A DNA stretch of 64,000 nucleotides from Coniferiporia sulphurascens. Taxonomy: Eukaryota; Basidiomycota; Agaricomycetes; Hymenochaetales; Hymenochaetaceae. The stretch spans positions 62,001 to 126,000 of the forward strand of contig NBBA01000023.1 of the NCBI GenBank assembly GCA_002794785.1, given 5' to 3'. The first letter of the stretch is position 1. Each line of letters begins with the position of its first letter. A model generated the notes under the pieces. It worked only from the letters and a program-made list of their open reading frames with translations, searched no databases and was not told where the DNA came from. The position numbers and the translations under genes were made by a program. Of the stretch, positions 54,572 through 64,000 are shown in pieces.

Positions 54572-57461
54572 TTTTTTTTATTTTTTATTATTATTATTAT
54601 TATTATTATTCCTGCAGTATTACATAATTACAAGCTGCCCCCCCAAAGGGGGGACCCTAACTACATAACAACAGAGGCGCCTGTCATTGCACATCGCACA
54701 AAACTGGGTGGGGGCTCTGCTCCCCGAGGGGTGCCGAAGTGTGAAGAGCCCCTATTTAGTAAGAGGGACGAAAGAGGGAGGGATACATATCGCTATGAAC
54801 AAACCAAGCGGGTAAGGGCAGGTTATAATAAGAAGCTTAGAAGTAGAAAGGGAGGGCGAGAGCACCGGCCAAGACGTATCTTGTAGGAATCCGAAAGGCA
54901 GGCATTACTCGAGTGGGAAAGGAGGGAGCGTACCTGATAGCTCCAAAAGGGCTGGGTCCGAGTCCCGAGTTTGGGGTCCGAGCATATGACACATGTAATC
55001 CCATAGGAGGTCCAGGTCCATATCCTCATTGGTTGGGTGTCCGTCGAGGTCCATTGCGGCAAAGGACAACCGGATGGCGCCCATGGCGTGGTCAGATAGG
55101 TGGTTTAGGTGCCCTGTCAGCTTAAGCCAGCGGCACAAAACCGGGAGGCGGTTTTCGTCAGCCCATTCTGAGTGGTGGACTGGGAGAGGGTCCTGAGGTG
55201 GCCACACATGCTGTATCCATGAGTGGAAAGTACTACAGCCGCCGAGGATGTGGGCGGTCGACTGCACGGGCCAGGGTGGGTGGTTGTGCCACCTGCAATG
55301 CGAGACCAGGCCATGCCTGCGGCAGTAGGCTGAGTCGAAGCTCAGCCAGTAGCCCCCATAGGGACCAGTGCAGCAGAGGACCTGTGCGACTGTGGATGGC
55401 TCGCTGCATGGATGGTCGGCTGAATGCATTAGCAGCTTTCGAGGTCGGCGTGAGGGGAGGCTATGGACTGCCAAATACTTGTCAGCGGTTGAGGCGAGTG
55501 GGCAGGACAGTGAGAGTGTCCACCATTCCATGAGGGTGTGGACGGTGACCTCTTTCAGTGCGGAGATGGACAGTTTGAGGTCGGATGGGGGGAGCTCTGT
55601 TGCTAGCTTCACTTCCATGTCAGCCCATTCATTGCCGGGAATGTCCGAGTGTCCGGGACACCATACAAAATGAATGGTGAGCTGGGGGTATGAGTCCAGC
55701 AGGGTCTCCACACCCGCTTTCCAGATGTGGAGGAGGTGGGTGCCAGGGGTGGCAGCCCAGGTATGGAAAAGGTGTAGGGCGGTCAGCAAATCAGACAGAA
55801 AGAAGATGTCCAATGCAATGCATAGTTGTGCCAGGAGGCGGCATGCTACCCAGCCCGGAGCCATGGCGAGGGAAAATTCCTCGGCATCCGTGGCTGTGGC
55901 ACAGGTGGGGGACTCCAATCATCGAGACCAGAGTTGGGTTTGGCCAAGCATGGCCCATATGGCTGAGCCCAACTTATTGTCAATGCGGGAGCCATCAGTG
56001 TATACCTGTATGTGTGGGGTGAGACCTAGTTGGCGTGCAGCCGTTATGAATGATTTTCGGGTGTCTGTGCTAACTGGGGTGGTTGGGATGGTGAAGTGGA
56101 TGCGGCCTTGAGTGAAAGCCAGTGGGTCCGTCCATGGGGGATGTGTGTATGCAGGGACCTGTTGAACCTGGGGGGCTTGGACCTGCAGAGAAAGGGAGAA
56201 GGGTCTATTAGCTACATTTAAAAAAAAATTCGACTAATAGAGTAGGGGGTGCGCCAAAGGCGCAGAGAGTGGGTCGTCTTTATATACTCAAAATAGAAAG
56301 AGAGAGGGGGGACGGAGCAAAGAAAATTTGTGGAATGTGGGGAGGCGCCTTTGAAGATGCCCAAAATCCAGCGGCAGGCTGTGTTTTGCATGGCTTGGAG
56401 GCGGTTTACCAATGTTTTTTGGCGGCGGCCATGGTACCATACTGGTGCCCCCCATGAAAGGATGGAGTGGACACAGGAGGTGTATAGGCAGTGGAGGAGG
56501 AGGGCCGAGATGCTGTGTTGTGTGTTGCCTAAAATGCAGAGGGTGGTGAGGGTGGAGAGTCCCTTGGAGCACATGCGCTCGACATGGGGCTTGAAGGAGA
56601 GGCCTGGGTCCCACCAAATCCCCAACCACTGGAGGGGGATTGAGGGGTGGATCAGGGTGTTGGGGTCGACCTGTACGCCGGCGGTATCCCAGCCTTCGTA
56701 GCCGGTACATTGCCAAGGGGGGTGGAAGTGGAGGCACTCTGTTTTGGTGGCTTTGATGTTGAGACCAATGTTGCCAAAGAGGGTGTCGAGTTGTTGGTAT
56801 GCGCAGGCGAGAGCGCGGCAGTTGGATGCCACTGAGGGACCTACACAAATGAGTAAATGGTCGTCAACATATGCCAGGGCGGTGGTGCCGGCTTGGTGAA
56901 AGCGCCGGAGGACTACCCCCACGAAAATCATTGACAGGATGGGGGAGACTGGTGATCCCTGGGGGGTGCCGAAGTTGGGTTTGGGTGTGGTGGGGAGGGT
57001 GGTGCTGTTGAAGGCAATGGCGACCTGCCGGTCCATCATGAAGGATAAGCACCAGTTGGCCGTGTTTGGGGTGCAACCAAGATCCATCAATTGTTGGTGG
57101 AGGAGATGGGGGTGTACCAAGTTGAAGAAGCCCTGAATGTTGACCACTAGGACTGAGCAAACAAGGCCCTCTGAGTGAGCATGTTCCGCAATCTGTAAAA
57201 GGTGTTGGGTGGCGTCATAGACCGAGTGGCCTTGGCGCCCCCCATACTGGTTAGGTGGCAACCAGCCTTGCGTATTGGCAAGGAACTGGAGCCGGTTAGC
57301 TATGATCTTTTCAAGGAGTTTCCCTAAGGTCTCCTTGAGGGTGATGGGCCGGTATGAATGTGGTGAAAAGGGGTCCTTCTTGTTTGGTTTCCTGAGCATT
57401 ACGACCTTTGCTGCCCACCAGCACTCAGGGTGATGCCCCAAGCACAGACAGTCGTTGAAAT
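54572..57461 (-). mobile_element. TE-16: 5'-truncated family A LINE, minus strand
   Basis: Tail (complement of 54572-54610, A runs and about eight AAT units), 3' UTR hairpin (about 54636-54655), ORF2 from the RT (FNDCLCLGHHPECW) to its end at 54905. Truncated at the 5' side in the RT. It splits TE-15 and, judged by comparison with TE-17, removed about 340 bp of it instead of leaving a target duplication. Confidence 0.86.
54905..57461 (-). pseudogene. TE-16 ORF2 fragment (RT to C-terminus)
   Basis: From 57461 the RT is open over more than 400 codons to 56218: PITLKETLGKLLEKII, PPNQYGGRQGHSVYDATQH, VVNIQGFFNLVHP (motif A Asp changed to Asn), TPQGSPVSPILSMIF, intact AYVDDHLLICVG, thumb. A lost base in the A run near 56219 shifts the frame before RNase H. 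From 55918 to 54905 RNase H and C-terminal segment are open (DAEEFSLAMAP, FLSDLLTALHLF, WCPGHSDIPGNEWAD, HGLVSHCRWHNHPPW) to the stop after PPFPLE. Confidence 0.85.
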
Positions 57462-58627
57462 GTCCCTTGGTGGTCGTCCAACTGCCGGGATCTACTGAAC
57501 GCAATCCACAGTGCCCAAACACCAATCGCAAAAGCGGCAGCAAGACGCTCATTCAAAAGAGGAGTGTGAGCCGCCAAACGAACTTATTACTCAGAACAGG
57601 CATCAGAGGCCGACCCCTCTAACATCTGGTCATGGGCCAAACACGGCCTGGGTGTCTGCCCAACCCAAGTACCCTCACTCAAACACAGGGATGGCACCTT
57701 CACCCAGACGGACGATGAGAAAGGTGAGCTCTTCAGATCTATGTTCTTTCCACCGCCCCCCCCACTCCCGGCTGTGGGCCTCGGCCCCCTGCCTCCCCCT
57801 ACTCTAGCTGTGCCGCCATTACTCTTCACCGAGCTTACAGATGCACTGGCCAATACCTCCAACTTGTCGGCTCCAGGCCCCTCGGGGATCAGGTATCGCC
57901 CCCTGAAATGGGTGGTCGATGCCTACCCAGATGAGGTGCTAACGCTTTTCAACGACTGCCTGCGACTGGGCCACCACCCAGCCTGCTGGCAGATGGCAAA
58001 AGTCGTAATGCTACAGAAGCTGAACAAGAAGGACCCCTTTTCCCCCCGCTCCTATCGCCCCATCACCCTTGAGGAAACACTGGGCAAGTTACTCGAGAAA
58101 ATGATCACTAACCGGCTCCAGTACCTTGCAAACGCGAGGAACTGGCTGCCACCAAACCAGTATGGAGGGCGCCAGGGCCACTCGGTCTATGATGCTGCCC
58201 AGCACCTTTTACAGATTGTGGAAGGCACACACATAAAAGGCCTTGTATGCTCCATCCTAGCGGTAGACATCCAGGGCTTTTTCGATTCGGTGCACCCTAG
58301 ACGACTCCACCACCAGCTTTTGGAGATGGGATGCCTGCTGAACATGGCAGGGTGGTGTCTCTCCTTCATGACGAAAAGGGAAGTGGCCGTCTCATTCGAC
58401 GGCACAACCCTACCAATGGCACCAAAACCCGACCTCGGCACCCCACAAGGGTCGCCAGTCTCACCAATCCTATCAACAATTTTCGCAGGTATTGTGATGC
58501 AGCATTTCCAACAATGGGGCTCCCAACTACTAGCATACGTCAATGACCACCTCATCGCCTGTGTGGGCACATCAGTGACAGCTAACTGCCAATCCCTAGC
58601 ACAAGCATACCAACAACTCGACCTCCT
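57462..58627 (+). pseudogene. TE-15 ORF2 continued: RT domain (family B)
   Basis: Resumes with VPWWSSNCRDLLNAIHSAQTP, a TGA near 57567, then an open RT: SNLSAPGPSGIRYRPLKWVVDAYPDEVL, PITLEETLGKLLEKMI, PPNQYGGRQGHSVYDAAQH, AVDIQGFFDSVHP, TPQGSPVSPILSTIFAGI. The active site reads AYVNDHLIACVG (first Asp of the pair to Asn). Ends at QQLDLL, cut by the 5' end of TE-17. Confidence 0.85.
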
Positions 58628-58686
58628 CACCCTTCTTGACCTCTTACCACCACCATCTCCCTAGCGCGGGCAGCTCAAACTCCCCC
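58628..58686 (+). promoter_or_regulatory. 5' leader of TE-17 (family B)
   Basis: Starts CACCCTTCTTGACC, contains CCACCACCATCTC and GCGGGCAGCTC, ends AACTCCCCC before ATG 58687. It aligns base for base over much of its length with the family A leader although the ORF1 N-termini that follow are unrelated. The first 31 nt are also nearly those of X1 and X2. Confidence 0.55.
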
Positions 58687-60714
58687 ATGGCAGATCGGTT
58701 CAGTGGTTGTCCACTACGATCTACAGGCCTCACTACATCTAGTTCTATGGCATCCAGGACGGCCAACCCAGGCCGCCATCAGTCGCCAACCGCCCCCCAG
58801 AGCTGCTCGCTGTCCCCACCACCGCAACTCACCCCCCCCAACTATGACGCCCTCACAGGCGAAATCCCGCTAGGCGACCTCAACCAGTGGCCCCAGCGGG
58901 GCACACAGACCGCCCTCAACGTCGCCCGAGCCCAAAGCACACAAGGGCAGCAGCAAGACGACCAGATGCGGGACGAACCGCAGACACCCCCCCAGTCGAC
59001 AGGCAAACGCACAGCCAACGTCCTCTCCCCCGAGACCCCCCACAACCGGCCAATCACATCAGAGTTCGTCCGAGCCCTGACAGACTTTGCGCCAAACATG
59101 GAAAGGGCACTTGACACCCTCAAAGCCGGAATCGAACAGGCAGCCAACTCCACAGCAGTCATACAGGCGACAGCAGCATTCCTGGGGAAACTAACAGCCC
59201 TCAGCCATGAAGCGCTGTCGACAACATACCAGACGCAAGACAGGGACGATCCGGAACACGTAGCCACCCGTGCAGTGGAACAGGAGTATGCCCAAGCCAC
59301 GATGGGAGCAAGGATTTCACTCGGAGCACCCTTCTCCTCCGCCATGAGAGCCCCATATACCTTTAACACAAGGACTAACCTGCAGGCTCAAGCCCAACCT
59401 ACCCCCCCCGACTCACAGATTTCAGCACTGGCAGAAGTTGTCAAGCGGCTCTCAGTCGATGTGGGGAACCTCACTCACCAGGTCTCCTCCATGGCATCAC
59501 GCCCTGCCCCGCAGCCGCAACAGGCCACACAGCAGACTCCCACCAACATGGGAGGAAACACCCCCGCTCCCACCACCGTGGCAACAGTAGCCACCACCAT
59601 CACCCCAGCTCAACTAGAGGCTGCGGCAAAAGTCATGCCAGCAGGAGCACCAATGACATACACCCAGTTAGCGGTGATTGCAGCTAACCTCCCCCAGCCC
59701 CCAGCAACCCAGACGGCCCCAGCAAAGAAAGCGAAGAAAGTCCGGCAACCACCACCCCCTCCCAAAATGTACGCCAAGGAACCCACCCTGGTACTGACAC
59801 CACAGGACCTAGTCGCTCCTGCAGCAATGCATAAGTCAGGCACCTCCCTCACCGAAATGGCCCAGGGCTTCTTCTGGGCCCTGCCTACTGCTGATGCAGT
59901 CACCATGTTGTCCTCTAAGTTCAATGCTAAAGGCAACCTGGTGACCACCTTTGCAGAAAGACCCGCCTCCTCCACACCAACCACATTGGCAATCATTGAT
60001 CGCCATGCAGATGCGTTCATGAAGTATATGCGTGATCGCTGCCTAGCTCTCCCAGCAGATCGGCCCATATCGGACAGATTCCAACTGACCCCCTCCAGAG
60101 TTCGACCCAGATCGATGCTACACATCTCAATGGTGCCCTGCTGGGACGTCTTCTTCGGGCAAAACCCACACCCCATCACCAAAGCGGCTCTCATTGCAGA
60201 GGTCCACCAAAATCCCTCCCTCAAACACCTCGACTTTGTGGTGCCCCCACACTACACAATGATACCGGAGAAGCTCCCTCAACTGGAAGCTTGCCCAGTA
60301 TCCTTCACCTTCATTGACCCAGATGGGCAAACCCATGCTCGCCTCCTCAAGAGAAACAGGGTATACCTATTTGGAACCTCCCTCTGCCTTTCGGTCCCAC
60401 CGGTCCGGCCCGGCCTCACCCAGTGTGAGCGCTGCCAAGGACTGGGGCACGGAAAGAAGGGCTGCCAAGCCCAGGCTCGTTGTGCCGAATGTGCCGGACA
60501 GCATTTGACGGCCAACCATCGTAAGTCGTGCACTTATTGTGCAAATGACACAGTCGAAGGAGACGCCTGCCCCCACCCCTGCCACTGCGCCAACTGCCAG
60601 GGCGACCACCCCGCCACCCTTCCCACCTGCCCGAAGAAGAAGCGCTTCCGCGCCATCGACTCTGTTCTACAGGTAGAAGAGGACACCGATGCCTCCATGG
60701 AGGAGGACGTATGA
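58687..60714 (+). CDS. ORF1 Gag-like zinc-knuckle protein of TE-17, intact
   Basis: 675 residues without interruption; ATG 58687 follows the leader exactly as in family A, which decides the start. Domains: Ser/Pro-rich N-terminus; acidic-Pro stretch; helical segment ALTDFAPNMERALDTLKAGIEQ (about residues 135-160); VSSMASRPAPQPQQATQQ; Lys patch PAKKAKKVRQPPPPP (about 350); FNAKGNLVTTFAERPASS; VPCWDVFFGQNPHPI; three C-terminal knuckles CERCQGLGHGKKGC (CX2CX4HX4C), CAECAGQHLTANHRKSC and CANCQGDHPATLPTC; acidic tail. Expected to bind the element RNA and form the RNP. ORF2 overlaps by ATGA. The only intact element protein in the window. Confidence 0.88.
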   Translation: MADRFSGCPLRSTGLTTSSSMASRTANPGRHQSPTAPQSCSLSPPPQLTPPNYDALTGEIPLGDLNQWPQRGTQTALNVARAQSTQGQQQDDQMRDEPQTPPQSTGKRTANVLSPETPHNRPITSEFVRALTDFAPNMERALDTLKAGIEQAANSTAVIQATAAFLGKLTALSHEALSTTYQTQDRDDPEHVATRAVEQEYAQATMGARISLGAPFSSAMRAPYTFNTRTNLQAQAQPTPPDSQISALAEVVKRLSVDVGNLTHQVSSMASRPAPQPQQATQQTPTNMGGNTPAPTTVATVATTITPAQLEAAAKVMPAGAPMTYTQLAVIAANLPQPPATQTAPAKKAKKVRQPPPPPKMYAKEPTLVLTPQDLVAPAAMHKSGTSLTEMAQGFFWALPTADAVTMLSSKFNAKGNLVTTFAERPASSTPTTLAIIDRHADAFMKYMRDRCLALPADRPISDRFQLTPSRVRPRSMLHISMVPCWDVFFGQNPHPITKAALIAEVHQNPSLKHLDFVVPPHYTMIPEKLPQLEACPVSFTFIDPDGQTHARLLKRNRVYLFGTSLCLSVPPVRPGLTQCERCQGLGHGKKGCQAQARCAECAGQHLTANHRKSCTYCANDTVEGDACPHPCHCANCQGDHPATLPTCPKKKRFRAIDSVLQVEEDTDASMEEDV

Positions 60715-63700
60715 GTGCACAAATCCGTGTACTCCAGTGGAACGCTGCCCACTCACTTGTGGTGATTCATTCCCTAATCCCTGTCCTCACTAACAAACCC
60801 TTCCCCCCTCAACTGATTCTGATCCAGGAGCCACCATGGTATCAAATCGGACTGCAACCCTCACTCAACAACCCAAATGGGGAACCAGTACTCAATGTAC
60901 TGACAATCCCCAGATTTGTACCAGTACTCCCGCCAACCACCTGACCTAGGGTGGTGACTTACGTCTCAAGGACCCTCCCCCAATCTTCATGGTCAGTCAT
61001 CGGCCCAACCTCAAGTGGCACTGACATTGTGACAGTGGAGATCCAAGGAAACCTCCCCGTCAGGGTTTGCAACTACTATGGTATGTTGCCCCCGGATAGG
61101 GCGGAAACCAGACAAGGGTACCCAGGTGAGATGTTCCTCAGCTCTCTCCCCTCAGCTCTCGCCTCCACCCTCACGATTGCTGGCGACTTCAACTGTTGCC
61201 ACCATTCGTGGTCAACCCTCGACTCCACCCAAGAAGAAAATCGCAGAGCCCAACCTCTGGACGACTTCTTTAGGGAAAATGGCCATGAACCAGCCCACCC
61301 ACCCAACTGCGACACACGACCCCTCCCAGGTCGTCGGAGATGCCCAATCAACATGGTATGGGCCCCACCCACAATCAACTCGGAGGCCATAATGGACTCC
61401 TTCAATGCAACCACATCACCACTATCCGACCACCAAATCCTGCAGTGGTCAATACCAGTGTCAATTCCCCGGCCTACACCTATGACCTGGAAACTCAGCA
61501 ATGAGGATAAGGACAGTTGGACAGAGGCCGTGTTTCCAGCACTCACAAACACATTCGCCCTACCAGTAGTGGATGCTAACTCCCTAGATCTGAAAGCGAG
61601 TGCCATCCTCAAAGCCATGACAGACGCACTACAACCATTCACCAAAATACACACACCATCGAAAACAGCGGTCCCTTGGTGGTCGTCCAACTGCCGGGAC
61701 TTGCTAAACGCAATACACAGTGCCCAAACACCAACTACGAAAGTGGCGGCAAGACGCTCATTCAAAAGAGGGGTGCAAGCCGCCAAGCGAACATACTACT
61801 CAGAACAGGCATCGGAGGCTGACCCCTCCAACATCTGGTCATGGGCCAAACATGGCCTAGGTGTCCATCCAACCCAAGTACCCTCGCTCAAATGCGGGGA
61901 TGGCACCTTCACCCAGTCGGACGACAAGAAAGGTGAGCTCTTCAGATCTACTTTCTTCCCACCGCCCCCCCCACTCCCAGCTGCGGGCCTTGGCCCCCTG
62001 CCTCCCCCTACCCCAGCTGTGCCGCCATTACTCTTCTCTGAGCTCACAGGCGCACTGGCCGATACCTCCAACTTGTTGGCTCCAGGCCCCTCAGGTATTG
62101 GGTATCACCCCCTGAAATGGGTGGTAGATGCCTACCCGAATGAGGTATTGATGCTTTTCAACGACTGCCTGCAACTGGGCCACCACCCAGCCTGCTGGCA
62201 GACGGCAAAAGTCGTAATGCTATGGAAGCCGAACAAGAAGGACCCATTCTCCCCCTGGTCCTATCGCCCCATTACCCTCGAGGAGACCTTGGGCAAGTTA
62301 CTCGAGAAAATGATCGCTAACCGGCTCCAGTACCTCGCAAACACGAGGAACTGGCTGCCACCAAACCAGTATGGAGGACGTCAGGGCCACTCGGTATATG
62401 ACACTGCCCAGCACCTTTTACAGATCGTCAAAGGCACACAAGCAAAAGGTCTCATATGCTCTATTCTAGTGGTAGACATCCAGGGCTTTTTCAACTCCAT
62501 GCACCCAAGACGACTCCACCATCAGCTTTTGGAGATGGGATGCCCGCCAGACATGGCGGATTGGTGTCTCTCCTTCATGATGAACAGGGAAGTGGCTGTC
62601 TCATTCAACGGCACAACCCTACCAATGGCACCAAAACCCGATCTCGGCACACCACAAGGGTCCCCAGTCTCACCAATCCTTTCGACAATTTTTGCAGGCA
62701 TCATAATGCAGTGCTTTCAACAGTGTGGCTCCCAACTGCTAGCATATGTCGACAATCACCTCATCGCCTGCATGGGCACCTCGGTAACAGCTAACTGCCG
62801 ATCCCTTGCACAGGCTTACCAACAACTCGACCTCCTCTTTCGTCAAATCGGTCTCAACATCAAGCCAGCAAAGACGGAGGCCCTCCATTTTCACCCACCC
62901 AGGCAGAGAACTGGCTACCACCACTGGGACACCACTGGGATCCAAATCGACGCCACAACCCTGGTCCGACCCACCAACCCCCTGCACTGGCTCGGGATTT
63001 GGTGGGATGTGGGCCTCACCTTCAAACCCCATGTGGAACACATGCGTTCCAAGGGACTATCAACACTGGCAGCCCTCCGCATTCTTGGCAACACCGAGAG
63101 GGGCCTCTCAGCCATCCACCTCCACCGACTCTACACCGCCTGTGTGTGCACCGTCCTATCCTGGGGCACACTGGTATGGTACCATGGACATCGACAAAAA
63201 ACCCTAGTCAACTGACTACAGGCCATGCAGAATACTGCTTGCTGTTGGATTCTGGGCATCTACAAGGGCGCGTCTCCTCATTCCACAAATTTCCTTTGTT
63301 CCACTCCTCCCTTCTTTGCTTACTTTGAGTATTTAAAAACCACACATGCCTTGCATCTCTGGCGCACCCCCCACCACGTAGGGCAGAAAAAGTTCAATCC
63401 TAATGCTAAAACCCCTTTTTCACTTTCGTTGCAGGTCCGCATCCCTCGAGTCCAACGGATCCCAGCGTACATGCACCCCCCCTGGACAGACCCCCTTGCC
63501 TTCAGTAATGGGCGCATCGTCTTCTCAGTCCCAAGGCAGCCTGTCTCTGCGAACCTACACAAACACCACATAGCCCAGGCCAGGATATGCTGCACCAACA
63601 CCTCACTGCAGGTTTTTACAGATGGCTCACACATCGGTAACACCTCAGGATCAGCCATCTGTGGCATGAAGGGGACACTTCACATCTGCTCCCTCAGGCT

Positions 63701-64000
63701 CGCCTCTCCCACTTGCACCACAGCAACAGACGCCGAGATTTTCTCACTGGCGACTGCCCCAGGCTGGGCGGCAAGACGACTTCACCACCTACTGCCAGAC
63801 GTCCGAGAGATCTTCTTCCTCTCGGATTCCCTGACGGCACTTGGCCTTTTCCGCACCTGGCCCTCCACCTCGGGAGCACAGCTCCTCCCCCTCTGGAAGG
63901 CAGGAGTCGAGACCCTACTCGACTTGTTTCCGAATCTAACGGTTCATTTCCAATGGTGCCTGGGCCATGAGGACATCCCTGGGAATGAATGGGCGGACTC
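60711..64000 (+). pseudogene. ORF2 polyprotein of TE-17, two nonsense codons and RT mutations
   Basis: Starts MSAQIRVLQWN at 60711. TGA at 60942 (CGA in TE-15) and TGA at 63213 (CGA expected, NCLQAMQNT); otherwise one open frame to the window edge. Endonuclease: IQEPPWYQIG, NYYGMLPPDR, IAGDFNCCHHSW, CPINMVWAP (Asp to Asn), LSDHQIL. RT: VVDIQGFFNSMHP, TPQGSPVSPILSTIF; active site AYVDNHLIAC has Asn for the second Asp. RNase H: FTDGSHIGNTSGSAICGM, DAEIFSLATAP, FLSDSLTALGLF, HEDIPGNEWAD. Several Asp to Asn changes are of the G-to-A type. Not functional as an RT. Confidence 0.88.

Larger units (their letters stand above)
58628..64000 (+). mobile_element. TE-17: family B LINE with complete 5' end, runs off the right edge
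   Basis: Leader 58628-58686, uninterrupted ORF1, ORF2 open except for two stops, RNase H continuing to the window end. Inserted in the RT of TE-15 (itself family B). Best reference for family B. Confidence 0.9.

Noticed and set aside
58636..58686. Extension of TE-17 ORF1 upstream to a TTG at 58636
   Set aside because: That stretch is the leader conserved with family A, whose ORF1 starts at the ATG right after CTCCCCC; ATG 58687 is the matching start.
1..64000. Prokaryotic features: operons, Shine-Dalgarno sites, CRISPR arrays, rRNA or tRNA genes
   Set aside because: The window is filled with eukaryotic LINE and LTR elements; no regularly spaced repeats, tRNA folds or rRNA sequence were recognised.

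Overview
This window comes from a eukaryote and consists almost entirely of nested, mostly defective transposable elements. I see no convincing host protein-coding gene, no rRNA or tRNA gene and no CRISPR array. About 95% is made of copies of two related families of non-LTR (LINE-like) retrotransposons. Both have ORF1 (a Gag-like protein with three C-terminal zinc knuckles) and ORF2 (APE-type endonuclease, reverse transcriptase, RNase H and a His/Cys-rich C-terminal segment). This architecture resembles the Tad1 clade of fungi, so I favour a fungus, perhaps a basidiomycete. A CpG-poor AT-rich island with a mini-intron-like signal fits that view weakly. The host assignment is inference.

Family A has ORF2 beginning MNRDISILQWN, MIE..SVLQWN or MIGDISVMQWN. 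Family B has ORF2 beginning MSAQIRVLQWN. Both share a leader of about 60 nt that starts C(A/G)(T/C)CCTTCTTG and ends AACTCCCCCATG. Both share a 3' end with a GC hairpin followed by CAGGAATAAT and an A-rich or (AAT)n tail. In all nine copies where it can be seen, ORF1 stop and ORF2 start overlap as ATGA.

Layout, left to right. 1-730: 5' part of an A copy on minus (TE-1). 731-790 and 7765-10173: an A copy on plus (TE-2) interrupted by a full-length A copy (TE-3, 791-7764) with a 15-bp target duplication; TE-3 carries a 558-bp solo LTR (6782-7339). 10174-13654: A minus (TE-4). 13655-15277: AT-rich, apparently non-element DNA. 15278-21494: B minus (TE-5). 21495-26894: A minus (TE-6). 26895-34666: full-length A minus (TE-7), split by a 1,351-bp LTR-type insertion with an unfamiliar ORF (29484-30834). 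34667-37317: A plus (TE-8) with a large in-frame deletion. 37318-41910: A minus (TE-9), split by a plus insertion (TE-10, 38564-40795) containing an unidentified non-coding module X1. 41911-44743: a chimera A(plus)-X2-B(plus). 44744-51163: full-length A minus (TE-13). 51164-53654: a plus-strand near-identical copy of its 3' part, forming a large palindrome (TE-14). 53655-58627: B plus (TE-15) broken by A minus (TE-16). 58628-64000: B plus (TE-17) with an uninterrupted ORF1, running off the window.

Almost every ORF2 is dead. Most nonsense codons read TGA where a sister copy has CGA or CGG, as expected from C-to-T change at CpG (methylation deamination or RIP-like mutation). The most unusual items are the X modules, which share only their 5' leader with the LINEs and sit sandwiched inside LINE sequence; the TE-13/TE-14 palindrome; and the LTR-type element with its own ORF. 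Several junctions lack the expected partner on the far side, so both rearrangement and assembly error need to be kept in mind.
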